In this document: in pieces, positions 52,904 to 61,514 of the stretch
Layout: every line of letters begins with the position of its first letter
Numbering within the stretch: position 1 is the stretch's first letter
Assembly (NCBI RefSeq): GCF_024137965.1
Contig: NZ_CP099975.1
Coordinates: 1,674,001-1,738,000, forward strand
Direction of reading: 5' to 3'
From: Halomonas sp. Y3
GTDB taxonomy: Bacteria; Pseudomonadota; Gammaproteobacteria; Pseudomonadales; Halomonadaceae
DNA length: 64,000 nucleotides
Translations under genes and position numbers: made by a program
Notes under the pieces: generated by a model
Databases searched by the model: none
What the model was told of the DNA's origin: nothing
What the model saw: only the letters and a program-made list of their open reading frames with translations

Positions 52904-53575
52904 ATGTCCTTCAGTGAAGCGGTGCTCTCGCCCTGGCTGATGGCGCTCTGCGCCCTGGTCTCGTTGCTGCTCTACGGGCTGGCCCTGGCCCAGCGCCCCT
53001 GGCGGGCGCTGCTGGCCGACAGCGCCCTGCAGCACCGCTGGCTGGCGGCCACGGTGGCGGTGCTGCTGATGTGGCAGCTGCGGGCCCAGGCGGTGGATTG
53101 GCTCTCCCTGCACCTGATGTTCACCGCCCTGCTGACGCTTGTCTTCAAGGCACCGCTGGCGCTCACCTCGATCCTGATAGTCAACCTGGCGGCGGTGGTC
53201 ACCGGCCGGGTGGCCTGGCCGCTGCTGGGGGTCAACCTGCTGGTCACCGGCGTGGTGCCGGCGCTGGTGATGGTGCTGATCTGGCGCCTGGTGGACCGCC
53301 GCCTGCCCGACAACCTGATGGTCTTCCTCTTCATCTGCGGCTTCTTCGGCGCGGCGCTCTCGAGCCTGGCCGCGGGGCTAGCCGCCGTGGGGCTGATGGC
53401 GCTGGGCGCCAGCGACGCCCACGCTCTCTACCAGGCCATGGAGTACGCCCGCTTCCTGCCGCTGCTGATGCCCTCCGAGGCCTTTATCACCGGCATGTTG
53501 ATGGCGATCCTGCTGGTCTACCATCCGAGCTGGGTCGCCACCTTCAACGACCATCGCTATATCGATACCAAGTAG
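52904..53575 (+). CDS. CbiM-like energy-coupling-factor permease homologue
   Basis: A 223-residue protein with six to seven hydrophobic segments, resembling proteins annotated as energy-coupling factor permeases (CbiM type): ALTLVFKAPLALTSILIVNLAAVVTGR, DRRLPDNLMVFLFICGFFGAALSSLAAGL, and the end PSEAFITGMLMAILLVYHPSWVATFNDHRYI (positions about 190-220). The N-terminal Met-His metal site of true CbiM is not evident. No ECF ATPase or T-component is encoded nearby. AAGGAGG precedes the ATG. Substrate unknown. Confidence 0.7.
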   Translation: MSFSEAVLSPWLMALCALVSLLLYGLALAQRPWRALLADSALQHRWLAATVAVLLMWQLRAQAVDWLSLHLMFTALLTLVFKAPLALTSILIVNLAAVVTGRVAWPLLGVNLLVTGVVPALVMVLIWRLVDRRLPDNLMVFLFICGFFGAALSSLAAGLAAVGLMALGASDAHALYQAMEYARFLPLLMPSEAFITGMLMAILLVYHPSWVATFNDHRYIDTK

Positions 53576-53590
53576 GCACAGGAAACGACA

Positions 53591-54239
53591 ATCGCGCAGA
53601 ATCTGCGCTCCTACAGGTGGCACCTTCCCCTGTGGGAGCCCGATTTGTCGGCGATAGGCGCCCCCATCCGTTGGCAACATTGCCATCGCGCAGAATCTGC
53701 GCTCCTACAGGTACAGGTGGCACATTTTCCTGTAGGAGCCCGATTTATCGGCGATAGGCGCCCCCATCCGTTGGCAACACTGCCATCGCGCAGAATCTGC
53801 GCTCCTACAGGTGGCACCTTCCCCTGTGGGAGCCCGATTTGTCGGCGATAGGCGCCCCCATCCGTTGGCAACACTGCCATCGCGCAGAATCTGCGCTCCT
53901 ACAGGCGGCACCTTCCCCTGTAGGAGCCCGATTTATCGGCGATAGGCGCCCCCATCCGTTGGCAACATTGCCATCGCGCAGAATCTGCGCTCCTACAGGT
54001 GGCACCTTCCCCTGTGGGAGCCCGATTTATCGGCGATAGGCGCCCCCATCCGTTGGCAACACTGCCATCGCGCAGAATCTGCGCTCCTACAGGTACAGGT
54101 GGCACATTTTCCTGTAGGAGCCCGATTTATCGGCGATAGGCGGCAGGCATGGGGCCCTCATCGCGTAGGAGCCCGATTTATCGGCGATAGGCGGCAGGCA
54201 CGGGTCCCTCATCGCGTAGGGGCCCGATTTATCGGCGAT
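53591..54239. repeat. REP/BIME array 1 (6 type-A and 8 type-B elements)
   Basis: This array fills most of the 675 bp between the CbiM-like gene and dinB. Two 24-bp GTAG/GTGG-headed REP types alternate. Type A (inverted) has core GCGCAGAATCTGCGC and starts at 53591, 53685, 53785, 53879, 53973 and 54067. Type B (forward) has core CCGATTTATCGG or CCGATTTGTCGG and starts at 53632, 53732, 53826, 53920, 54014, 54114, 54165 and 54216. The repeat period is 94 bp, or 100 bp where an extra GTACAG is present. The spacers are also nearly identical. The last two B copies lack A partners. Confidence 0.95.
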
Positions 54240-54250
54240 CGACCTTGTTC

Positions 54251-55315
54251 CTACAACTCCAGCGCCAGCTGCCGCCGCTCGGCCTCGGGGCGCAGGCGGG
54301 CGCCGACGCCGAGCAGGCGCACCGGGCGCCGGCCGCGCTCCCAGGCCTGCTCCAGCAGGCGAGCATAGGCGTCGAGCCCCGGAGCGAGGCCGCGGCTCTC
54401 CAGGGTGGTCAGGCTGAAATCATCGAAGCGCACCTTGACCACCAGGCCCGCCAGGGGGGGGCGGCCGTAGCGGGCCAGGCGCTCCTCCAGGCGCTCGCAG
54501 AGGGGCGCCAGCGCCTCCCGGCAGCTGGCCAGGTCGGGGAGGTCCCGGGCGAAGGTGGTCTCCACGCTGATCGACTTGCGCTCCCGCTCCACCTTCACCG
54601 GGCGCTCGTCGATGCCTCGGGCCAGCTCGAAGAGGCGCCGGCCGAACTTGCCGAACTCCTCCAGCAGCCGCGCCAGGGGAAGTGCGCGCAGCTCCTCGCA
54701 GGTGGTGATGCCCAGCGCCTCCAGGCGCGCCCCCGTGGCCGGGCCGACCCCGTGCAGCTTCTTCACCGGCAGGTCGCACAGGAAGGCCTCCACCCGCTCC
54801 GGGGCGATGACGGTCAGGCCGTCGGGCTTCTCCCAGTCGCTGGCGATCTTGGCCAGGAACTTGCTCGGCGCCGCGCCCACCGAGAGGGTGATGCCGGTGC
54901 GCGCCAGGCACTCCGCCTTGAGCCAGCGCGCCATCCAGGTGGCGCTGCCCGAGAAGCGCTCCACGCCGGTCACGTCGAGATAGGCCTCGTCCAGGGAGAG
55001 GGGCTCCACCAGCGGGGTCAGTTCATGGAAGATCGCCTGGATCCGTTGGGAGACCTCGCGGTACTTGGCGAAGTCGCCGGGGAGCAGGACCAGCTGGGGG
55101 CAGAGGCGCAGCGCCCGGGCCGTGGGCATCGCCGAGTGGATGCCGTAGGCCCGGGCGGGGTAGTTGCAGGTGGCGATCACCCCGCGCCGCTCGGGGCTGC
55201 CGCCGATGGCCAGGGGCCGCTCGGCCAGCGCCGGGTTGTCGCGCATCTCCACCGCCGCATAGAAGCAGTCGCAGTCGGCGTGGAGAATCTTCCGCTCAGG
55301 CGAGGGCCTGACCAT
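54251..55315 (-). CDS. dinB: DNA polymerase IV
   Basis: SOS-induced Y-family translesion polymerase. The 354-residue product has catalytic carboxylates in [16 protein letters not shown] and [10 protein letters not shown], the [22 protein letters not shown] motif (positions about 147-168), helix-hairpin-helix [18 protein letters not shown], and a C-terminal little finger. Its start overlaps the lexA end by 20 bp, making a lexA-dinB operon under LexA control. Confidence 0.96.
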   Translation of the reverse strand: MVRPSPERKILHADCDCFYAAVEMRDNPALAERPLAIGGSPERRGVIATCNYPARAYGIHSAMPTARALRLCPQLVLLPGDFAKYREVSQRIQAIFHELTPLVEPLSLDEAYLDVTGVERFSGSATWMARWLKAECLARTGITLSVGAAPSKFLAKIASDWEKPDGLTVIAPERVEAFLCDLPVKKLHGVGPATGARLEALGITTCEELRALPLARLLEEFGKFGRRLFELARGIDERPVKVERERKSISVETTFARDLPDLASCREALAPLCERLEERLARYGRPPLAGLVVKVRFDDFSLTTLESRGLAPGLDAYARLLEQAWERGRRPVRLLGVGARLRPEAERRQLALEL

Positions 55316-55943
55316 TGCCGCCGCGGATGACGCCCACGCCGATGCCCTCGATCTCCAGCGCCTGGTGGCGCAGGTCCACCTCGATAGGCGGAAAATCGGC
55401 GTTCTCGGCGATCAGGGTCACATGGTGGCCGCTGCGCTGGAAGCGCTTCACGGTGACCTCCTCCTCCAGGCGCGCCACCACGATCTGGCCGTCCCTGACC
55501 CGCTCGGTGCGGTGCACGGCGAGCAGGTCCCCCTCGAGGATGCCGATATCCTTCATGGAGAGGCCGCGCACCTTGAGCAGGTAGTCCGCCCTGGGGGTGA
55601 AGTACTCCGGGGGCAGGGGGCAGTAGCGGTCGATATGCTCGGCGGCCAGTATCGGGCTGCCCGCGGCCACCTCGCCGATGATCGGCAGGCCCTGGCTCGG
55701 GGGCGTGCCCTCGCTCTCCTCCTGCTCCTGGGCGGGCAGGCGGATGCCCCGGGAGGTGCCGGCGATCATGCGGATCACCCCCTTGCGCTCCAGGGCGCGC
55801 AGGTGCTCCTCGGCGGCGTTGGGGGAGCGGAAGCCCAGGGCGCGGGCGATCTCGGCCCGGGTGGGCGGATAGCCCATCTCGTGGATGGTCTTGACGATGA
55901 AGTCATAGACGTTCTGCTGGCGCTGAGTGAGGGGGCGTGCCAT
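55296..55943 (-). CDS. lexA: SOS repressor LexA
   Basis: The 215-residue repressor has an N-terminal winged helix ([31 protein letters not shown], positions about 8-38), the self-cleavage site Ala94-Gly95 (EVAAGSP), and catalytic Ser129 (GLSMKD) and Lys166 (VTVKRF). ATG 55941-55943 (MARPLTQRQ) is the family start; a longer frame upstream is not. Two LexA-box-like sites overlap its promoter, indicating autoregulation. Confidence 0.97.
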   Translation of the reverse strand: MARPLTQRQQNVYDFIVKTIHEMGYPPTRAEIARALGFRSPNAAEEHLRALERKGVIRMIAGTSRGIRLPAQEQEESEGTPPSQGLPIIGEVAAGSPILAAEHIDRYCPLPPEYFTPRADYLLKVRGLSMKDIGILEGDLLAVHRTERVRDGQIVVARLEEEVTVKRFQRSGHHVTLIAENADFPPIEVDLRHQALEIEGIGVGVIRGGNGQALA

Positions 55944-55986
55944 GCGACCTCCGGCTGTCGGTTGTGGCGAACGGGGTTCGCGTGCT

Positions 55987-56019
55987 GTGTCCAAGTATAC
56001 AGCATGTTGTTCTGTACAG
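55987..56019 (-). promoter_or_regulatory. tandem LexA boxes over the lexA promoter
   Basis: On the minus strand CTGT-N8-ACAT (56004-56019) and CTGT-N8-ACAC (55987-56002) each differ at one position from CTGT-N8-ACAG. They are one base apart. TATACT, within the second box, is a plausible -10, with TTACTG 17 bp upstream as -35. Repression of lexA-dinB is expected. Confidence 0.65.
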
Positions 56020-56088
56020 TAATCCTGGGGGAAAGGGGGCGCTCCGGGGCCAGCCGTCGCGTCTGCCTCCACGGGCGTTAAAAGAGGT

Positions 56089-56097
56089 GTTTGAAAC
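56089..56097 (-). promoter_or_regulatory. PsrA-like operator, distal
   Basis: GTTTGAAAC on the plus strand (GTTTCAAAC on the minus) lies in the lexA-psrA divergent region. Read on the minus strand, the flanking bases (CGTTTCAAACACC...CTTTT) match the proximal site in inverted orientation. Confidence 0.4.
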
Positions 56098-56154
56098 GTG
56101 AGGCCGGGGCCGCGCATTGAGCCGAGGGGCACGGCTGGCGTACAATCGGGCCAC

Positions 56155-56176
56155 GTTTGAAACAGATGTTTATAAT
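56155..56176 (+). promoter_or_regulatory. PsrA-like operator overlapping the psrA -10 box
   Basis: GTTTGAAAC (56155-56163) and GAAAC-N4-GTTTA (56159-56172) fit the GAAAC-N4-GTTTC type site reported for PsrA with one mismatch. TATAAT (56171-56176) overlaps its right end, so binding would block the promoter and give autorepression. Confidence 0.55.
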
Positions 56177-56191
56177 CAGGAAGGCTCCCCC

Positions 56192-56854
56192 ATGGCCCAG
56201 CCGGACACCGTTACCCGCATTCTCGATACCGCCGAGGTGCTGTTTGCCGAGCGCGGCTTCGCCGAAACCTCGCTGCGCACCATCACCAGCAAGGCCAAGG
56301 TCAACCTGGCCGCGGTGAACTACCACTTCGGCTCCAAGAAGTCGCTGATCCAGGCGGTCTTTGCCCGCTATCTGGACCCCTTTACCGAGCGCTTCCACCG
56401 CGCCCTGGACGAGCTGGAGCACGCCTACGGGGGCAAGGTCATTCCCCTGGAGGTGCTCCTGGAGACCATGGCGCGCACCGTGCTGGAGGTGCCGGCCGAG
56501 CGCAACAGCCTCAAGGTGTTCATGAAGCTTTTGGGGCTCGCCTACAGCCAGGCCCAGGGCCACCTGCGGCGCTATATTCAGGAGGAGTATGGCAGCGTCT
56601 TCACCCGCTTCACCGAGCTGGTACGCCAGGCCACCCCGGAGCTGCCCGACCACGAGCGCTTCTGGCGCCTGCACTTCATGCTCGGTACCGTGATCTTCAC
56701 CCTCTCCGGCCTTGACGCCCTGCGTGACATCGCCGAAAAGGACTATGGGGAGCATGTCACGGTGCGCGACCTGATCCGCCGGCTGCGCCCGGTGGTGGTG
56801 TCCGCCATGCAGGCGCCGCTGCCGGAGCCCGCTCTCCAGGCCGGCCAGGCCTGA
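56192..56854 (+). CDS. psrA: TetR-family regulator, PsrA-like
   Basis: In Pseudomonas PsrA senses long-chain fatty acids and controls rpoS and beta-oxidation genes. The 220-residue product has the TetR helix-turn-helix ([41 protein letters not shown], positions about 9-49) and the wholly helical ligand domain. It is divergent from lexA, as in Pseudomonas, and GAAAC-type operators lie upstream. ATG 56192 gives the family N-terminus. The orthology to PsrA is inferred from the neighbourhood, helix sequence and operator. Confidence 0.85.
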   Translation: MAQPDTVTRILDTAEVLFAERGFAETSLRTITSKAKVNLAAVNYHFGSKKSLIQAVFARYLDPFTERFHRALDELEHAYGGKVIPLEVLLETMARTVLEVPAERNSLKVFMKLLGLAYSQAQGHLRRYIQEEYGSVFTRFTELVRQATPELPDHERFWRLHFMLGTVIFTLSGLDALRDIAEKDYGEHVTVRDLIRRLRPVVVSAMQAPLPEPALQAGQA

Positions 56855-56964
56855 TCTCTCTGCCGCCTGGACGGGCAGCTCGGTGAGGCTGGCGGGTGCG
56901 GGTCGTCTGTCACTATCGCTCGCTTTGCCCTAGAATCTGGCTCCTTTCACGGTGAGGAAGCGAC

Positions 56965-57975
56965 ATGACCCAGAGCCTCGGCCCGGTGATGCTTGACCTG
57001 GAAGGCACGGCGCTGACCGCGGAGGAGCGCCGGCTGCTCAAGCGGCCCGAAGTGGGTGGCGTGATCCTGTTCGCCCGCAATACCGAGTCTGCCGAACAGG
57101 TGCGCGCCCTCGCCGGCGAGATCCGTCGCCTGCGCCCCGAGCTGCTGCTGGCCGTCGACCAGGAGGGCGGCCGGGTGCAGCGGCTGCGCGAGGGCGTGAC
57201 TCGGCTGCCCCCCATGGGTCGCCTGGGCGCCGGCTTCGCCGATAGGCCCGAGGTGGTCCAACGGCTCTGCCAGGACGCCGGCTGGCTGCTGGGCATGGAG
57301 ATGGCGGCCTGCGGCCTGGACCTCAGCTTCGCCCCGGTGCTCGACGTCGACGACGGCACCTCCAGCGTGATCGGCGACCGCAGCTTCTCCGCCGACCCCG
57401 AGGCCGTGGCGACCCTGGCCGGCGCCTTCGTCAACGGCCTCCACGAGGCGGGCATGGTGGCGGTGGGCAAGCACTTCCCCGGCCACGGCGGGGTGGCGGC
57501 GGATTCCCACCATGAGCTCCCGGTGGACCCGCGGCCCCTTGAGGCCCTGCGCGAGCGCGACCTTTTGCCCTTCACCCGCCTGGCCGCCCGGCTCGACGGC
57601 GTGATGCCGGCCCACGTGGTCTATGCCGACTTCGACCCGCGCCCCGCCGGCTTCTCCCCGGCCTGGCTCGGCATGCTGCGCCAGAGCCTCGGCTTCAAGG
57701 GCGTGATCTTCTCCGACGACCTGAGCATGGCCGGTGCCGCCAGCGCCGGCACCCCCGCCGAGCGGGCCCTGGCCGCCCTCAACGCCGGCTGCGACATGCT
57801 GCTGGTCTGCAACGACCGCGCCGTCGCCCTCGAGGTGCTGGACGCCTGCCGCGACCGCCCCGGCGCCAGCCGCCTCGCCAAGCTGCGCTACGGCCGCGCC
57901 CGCCCGGAGCTCGGCTGCCTCGCCGCGCTCTCCCGCTGGCGGCGCGTCCACGCCCACCTCGAATCCCTGGGATAA
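56965..57975 (+). CDS. nagZ: beta-N-acetylhexosaminidase
   Basis: Cytoplasmic glycoside hydrolase family 3 enzyme that releases GlcNAc from anhydromuropeptides during cell-wall recycling. The 336-residue product shows GPVMLDLEGTALTAEERRLL, DQEGGRVQRLREGVTRLP, and the catalytic loop KHFPGHGGVAADSHHELP with the Asp/His pair. The C-terminal part has FSDDLSMAGA. It follows psrA by 110 bp, as in Pseudomonas. Confidence 0.96.
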   Translation: MTQSLGPVMLDLEGTALTAEERRLLKRPEVGGVILFARNTESAEQVRALAGEIRRLRPELLLAVDQEGGRVQRLREGVTRLPPMGRLGAGFADRPEVVQRLCQDAGWLLGMEMAACGLDLSFAPVLDVDDGTSSVIGDRSFSADPEAVATLAGAFVNGLHEAGMVAVGKHFPGHGGVAADSHHELPVDPRPLEALRERDLLPFTRLAARLDGVMPAHVVYADFDPRPAGFSPAWLGMLRQSLGFKGVIFSDDLSMAGAASAGTPAERALAALNAGCDMLLVCNDRAVALEVLDACRDRPGASRLAKLRYGRARPELGCLAALSRWRRVHAHLESLG

Positions 57976-57981
57976 CCCCCA

Positions 57982-58018
57982 GGGTCCGACCCCAAAGTTC
58001 CCTGAGGGGTCTGACCCC
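57982..58018. repeat. paired GGGTC-x-GACCC palindromes between nagZ and hpt
   Basis: GGGTCCGACCC (57982-57992) and GGGGTCTGACCCC (58006-58018) are odd palindromes separated by 13 bp. Each is followed by an A-rich stretch (CAAAG, CGAAAG). They share the GGGGTC-GAC ends of the 63-bp hairpin at 28091, suggesting one dispersed family. Confidence 0.6.
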
Positions 58019-58047
58019 GAAAGCCACTTAACCTGCGAGACACCACC

Positions 58048-58623
58048 ATGTCCCGACTCGACCACGATGCCCACCCCCTTGCCGAGATGCGCGAGGTGAT
58101 GGAGAACGCCGACTGCCTGATCTCCCAGGGGGCGGTGGAGCGCGCCCTGGATCGCATGGCCGACGAGATCAGCCGCGACCTGGGCGACAAGCTGCCGGTC
58201 TTCTACTGCGTGATGAACGGCGGCCTGATCACCACCGGCCACCTGCTGCCGCGCCTCGGCTTCCCCCTGGAGGTGGACTACCTCCACGCCACCCGATACC
58301 GCGGCAAGACCCGCGGCGGCGAGCTCTTCTGGCGGGTCTCGCCGGAGGTGCCCATGGCCGGGCGCCACGTGGTGATCGTCGACGATATCCTCGACGAGGG
58401 CGCCACCCTCGCCGCCATCCTCGACTACTGCCGGGAGGCCGGCGCGGCCAGCGTCTCCACCGCGGTGCTGGTGGACAAGCAGCACGACCGCAAGGCGGTG
58501 CCCGGCCTTCGGGCCGACTACTGCAGCCTGGAGGTGGCCGACCGCTACGTCTTCGGCTTCGGCATGGACTACAAGGGGTACTGGCGCAACGCCCCGGGGA
58601 TCTTCGCCCCGAAGGGGATGTGA
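58048..58623 (+). CDS. hpt: hypoxanthine-guanine phosphoribosyltransferase
   Basis: Purine salvage enzyme converting hypoxanthine or guanine and PRPP to IMP or GMP. The 191-residue product has the PRPP loop HVVIVDDILDEGATLAAI, the early flexible loop region (VMNGGLITTGHLL; YLHATRYRGKTRGG) and the base-binding end DRYVFGFGMDYKGYWRNAPGI. It lies just before the second REP array. Confidence 0.93.
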   Translation: MSRLDHDAHPLAEMREVMENADCLISQGAVERALDRMADEISRDLGDKLPVFYCVMNGGLITTGHLLPRLGFPLEVDYLHATRYRGKTRGGELFWRVSPEVPMAGRHVVIVDDILDEGATLAAILDYCREAGAASVSTAVLVDKQHDRKAVPGLRADYCSLEVADRYVFGFGMDYKGYWRNAPGIFAPKGM

Positions 58624-58652
58624 TCGCGCGGATTTCTTGTGGGAGGGGCCAA

Positions 58653-59028
58653 ATCGCCGATAAATCGGGCTCCTACGGGGTGAGGGGCTGTGCCTGCCGC
58701 TGATCGCCGATAAATCGGGCTCCTACAGGGGAAGATGCCACCTGTACCTGTAGGAGCGCAGATTCTGCTAGGAGCGCAGATTCTGCGCGATGGCAATGGC
58801 AGTGTTGCCAATGGATGGGGTCGTCAATCGCCGGATACATCGGGCTCCTACAGGGGAAGATGCCACCTGTACCTGTAGGAGCGCAGATTCTGCGCGATGG
58901 CAATGGCAGTGTTGCCAACAGATGGGGTCGTCAATCGCCGATAAATCGGGCTCCTACAGGTGGATGTGCCGCCTGTAGGAGCGCAGATTCTGCGCGATGG
59001 CCGGAGGATCGCCGATAGTTGGGTTCCT
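58653..59028. repeat. REP/BIME array 2, inverted relative to array 1
   Basis: This array fills most of the 412 bp between hpt and the acyl-CoA synthetase gene. Inverted type-B elements start at 58653, 58703, 58827 (variant with one extra base), 58934 and 59008 (degenerate). Forward type-A elements lie at 58769, 58875 and 58975; a truncated A copy (58750-58768) directly precedes the first. Read on the minus strand, the A-spacer-B-spacer unit matches array 1, including the GTACAGGTGGCA spacer. Confidence 0.93.
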
Positions 59029-59035
59029 GGAGGCC

Positions 59036-60727
59036 TTACGCCAGCCCCAGCTCGTGGGTCGCTTCCTCGCGCATCTTGAACTTCTGGATCTTGCCGGTGA
59101 CGGTCATCGGGAACTCGTCGACGAACTTCACGTAGCGCGGCACCTTGTAGTGGGCGATCTTGCCCTTGCAGAACGCCTTGAGCCCGTCGGCGTCGAGCTG
59201 CTGGCCGTCGGCGAGCTTCACCCAGGCCATCACCTCTTCGCCGTACTTCTCGTCGGGCACGCCGATCACCTGGACGTCCGAGATCGCCGGGTGGGTGTAG
59301 AGGAAGTCCTCGATCTCGCGGGGATAGATGTTCTCGCCGCCGCGGATGATCATGTCCTTGATGCGCCCCACGATCGCCACATAGCCCTCGTCATCCATGG
59401 TGGCCAGGTCGCCGGTGTGCATCCAGCCGGCGCTGTCGATGGCCTTGTCGGTGGCCTCCTCGTTGTTCCAGTAGCCCAGCATCACGCTGTAGCCCCGGGT
59501 GCAGAGCTCGCCGGTCTCGCCGCGTGCCACCACGGCGCCGGTCTCCGGGCTCACCAGCTTCACCTCCAGGTGGGGGTGGATGGTGCCCACGGTGGTGACG
59601 CGCTTCTCCAGGGGGGCGTCGGTCTGGGTCTGGAAGCTCACCGGGCTGGTCTCGGTCATCCCGTAGCAGATGGTGACGTCCTTCATGTTCATCCGCTCGA
59701 TCACCTTGCGCATCACCTCGATGGGGCAGATGGAGCCCGCCATGATGCCGGTGCGCAGGTGGGAGAGGTCGAAGCGCTCGAAGTCAGGCAGCTCCAGCTC
59801 GGCGATGAACATGGTGGGCACGCCGTAGAGGGCGGTGGCCTTCTCCTCGGAGACCGCGCGCAGGGTCGCCTCGGGGTCGAAGCCGTCCCCCGGGTAGATC
59901 ATGGTGGCGCCGTGGGTCACGCAGCCCAGGTTGCCCATCACCATGCCGAAGCAGTGGTAGAGCGGCACCGGGATCACCATGCGGTCCTCTTCGGTGAGCG
60001 CCATGGTGCGCGCCACGAAGAAGCCGTTGTTGAGGATGTTGTGGTGGGAGAGGGTGGCGCCCTTGGGCGCGCCGGTGGTGCCCGAGGTGTACTGGATATT
60101 GATCGGGTCGTCGAACTGCAGGGTCGCCTGCACCTCGGCCAGGTGCTCGGCGGAGACCTCATCGGCGTGGGCCAGCATCGACTGCCAGCTGAACATGCCG
60201 GTCAGGGCGCGGTCGGCGTCCAGGCAGACCACCCGCTTGAGCTCGGGGAGCTTGGCGCTCTTGAAGGTGCCGGGGCCGCCTTCGCGCAGCTCGGGGGCCA
60301 GCTCCGCCAGGGTGGCCACATAGTCGGAGCTCTTGAACTTGCCCTGCAGGATCAGCGTGGAGGCGCCGGACTGCTTGAGGGCGTACTCCAGCTCGTGGGT
60401 GCGGTAGCTAGGGTTGATGTTGACCAGCACGGCGCCGATCTTCGCCGTGGCGAACTGGGTGATGGTCCACTCGGCGCAGTTGGGCGACCAGATGCCGACC
60501 CGGTCGCTCTTCTTCACGCCGAGGGCCAGCAGGGCGCGGGCGGCCTGGTCCACGGCGGCCTGCAGCTCGGCCCAGGTGTAGCGCAGCCCCTGGTGGAGGC
60601 TCAGCAGGGCCTCGCGGTCGGGGAAGCGGGCCACCGTCTCATCGAAGCAGTCGCCGATGGTCTGCCCCTTGAGGGGGGTGTCGCTGATACCGCTGACGTA
60701 GCTGATCGGGGTGTGTTGGCGTGTCAT
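59036..60727 (-). CDS. fatty-acid/acyl-CoA synthetase (AMP-binding)
   Basis: Activates a carboxylic acid to its CoA ester through an acyl-adenylate. The 563-residue product has the P-loop-like [28 protein letters not shown], the hinge [23 protein letters not shown] (positions about 450-472) and the C-terminal catalytic Lys in [15 protein letters not shown]. It resembles medium/long-chain ligases found with leucine/isovalerate (liu) or acyclic-terpene (atu) catabolism. It lies 74 bp downstream of the LiuR-type regulator on the same strand, suggesting co-transcription. Chain specificity is not determined. Confidence 0.9.
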   Translation of the reverse strand: MTRQHTPISYVSGISDTPLKGQTIGDCFDETVARFPDREALLSLHQGLRYTWAELQAAVDQAARALLALGVKKSDRVGIWSPNCAEWTITQFATAKIGAVLVNINPSYRTHELEYALKQSGASTLILQGKFKSSDYVATLAELAPELREGGPGTFKSAKLPELKRVVCLDADRALTGMFSWQSMLAHADEVSAEHLAEVQATLQFDDPINIQYTSGTTGAPKGATLSHHNILNNGFFVARTMALTEEDRMVIPVPLYHCFGMVMGNLGCVTHGATMIYPGDGFDPEATLRAVSEEKATALYGVPTMFIAELELPDFERFDLSHLRTGIMAGSICPIEVMRKVIERMNMKDVTICYGMTETSPVSFQTQTDAPLEKRVTTVGTIHPHLEVKLVSPETGAVVARGETGELCTRGYSVMLGYWNNEEATDKAIDSAGWMHTGDLATMDDEGYVAIVGRIKDMIIRGGENIYPREIEDFLYTHPAISDVQVIGVPDEKYGEEVMAWVKLADGQQLDADGLKAFCKGKIAHYKVPRYVKFVDEFPMTVTGKIQKFKMREEATHELGLA

Positions 60728-60801
60728 GTGTGCGTCTCGCGTTTGTTGCAGAAATTGTTGGGCGGTGTGACAACACGATCATGATCCTGGCGGCGCGGGG
60801 C

Positions 60802-61251
60802 TCAGTGCCTGGGCGGCTCGGCGCCGAGCCCGGAGAGCACCTCCCGGGCGCGGCTCTCCACGTCGTCGAGCTCCTTGTGCATCAGCCGGATATCCTCCAG
60901 CTGGCGCTCCAGGTTGGCCCGCTTGTCGGCCAGGATCTCGAGAAGACGCTGCAGCTGGCGGGCGTTACCGTCGGGCATGGCGTCATACATCATCACCACC
61001 TCGCGGATCTCCGCCAGCGAGAAGCCCAGGCGCTTGCCGCGCAGGGTCAGCTTCAGACGCACCCGATCCTTCTCATGGTAGATGCGGGTCTGGCCGCGGC
61101 GCTCCGGGGCCAGCAGCCCTTCCTGCTCGTAGAAGCGGATGGTGCGCGGCGTCACCTCGAACATCTTGGCCAGCTCGCCGATGCCGTAGGTGCGGCGCTG
61201 GCGGGGCAGGCCGCCGGTCGGAGCGGCGGCGTTCGCAGTGCGCTGAGTCAT
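60802..61251 (-). CDS. liuR: MerR-family regulator, LiuR-type
   Basis: The 149-residue product has a MerR helix-turn-helix (YGIGELAKMFEVTPRTIRFYEQEGLLAPERRGQTRIYHEKDR, positions about 22-63) and a C-terminal dimerisation coiled coil without metal-binding Cys, as in LiuR, the regulator of branched-chain amino-acid catabolism. A perfect 16-bp palindrome of the LiuR type lies 70 bp upstream, in front of divergent acyl-CoA dehydrogenase genes. The symbol is a best guess from motif and context. Confidence 0.8.
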   Translation of the reverse strand: MTQRTANAAAPTGGLPRQRRTYGIGELAKMFEVTPRTIRFYEQEGLLAPERRGQTRIYHEKDRVRLKLTLRGKRLGFSLAEIREVVMMYDAMPDGNARQLQRLLEILADKRANLERQLEDIRLMHKELDDVESRAREVLSGLGAEPPRH

Positions 61252-61321
61252 GAGCGTCTTCCTTTGTTGTGTGGGCGGGTCGGGGCGCAGACCGCCCGCC
61301 TGACGGCAACACTAGCCGAGG

Positions 61322-61337
61322 TTTACGTTAACGTAAA
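61322..61337. promoter_or_regulatory. LiuR-type operator palindrome
   Basis: TTTACGTTAACGTAAA is a perfect 16-bp palindrome in the 263-bp divergent region between the MerR gene and the acyl-CoA dehydrogenase. It matches the ACGT-based site reported for LiuR. Either or both directions could be controlled. The rest of the region (61338-61514) shows a CAACAAC-rich stretch and no clear promoter. Confidence 0.75.
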
Positions 61338-61514
61338 GTGCTTGTTCGACCATGGGCTGATGTGGGATAAACCAAGCAAGTGCTAGGTTGGGGCTGATCC
61401 CGGCTGCAGCCGTTCGCCTCAACCGGCAGAATCAACAAGCGCACATCAGCATCAACAACAACACCAACAGCCCCGCTGCGGCGGGCAAGCGATACGCAAG
61501 ACGAGGATACCGCC

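Noticed and set aside
53599-54105. Repetitive short proteins (GARFIGDRRPHPLATLPS type) encoded in the REP array on both strands
   Set aside because: They arise from translating the REP units. There are no ribosome-binding sites, and the pattern repeats only because the DNA does. The same applies to 58569-58978.
53591-54239. CRISPR array
   Set aside because: The repeats are palindromic REP pairs in alternating orientation, and the spacers are themselves nearly identical. No unique spacers and no cas genes are present.
61399-61480. CAACAAC-rich stretch upstream of the acyl-CoA dehydrogenase as a functional repeat
   Set aside because: The repetition is short and imperfect, with no clear unit or symmetry. 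It may just be an unstructured leader.
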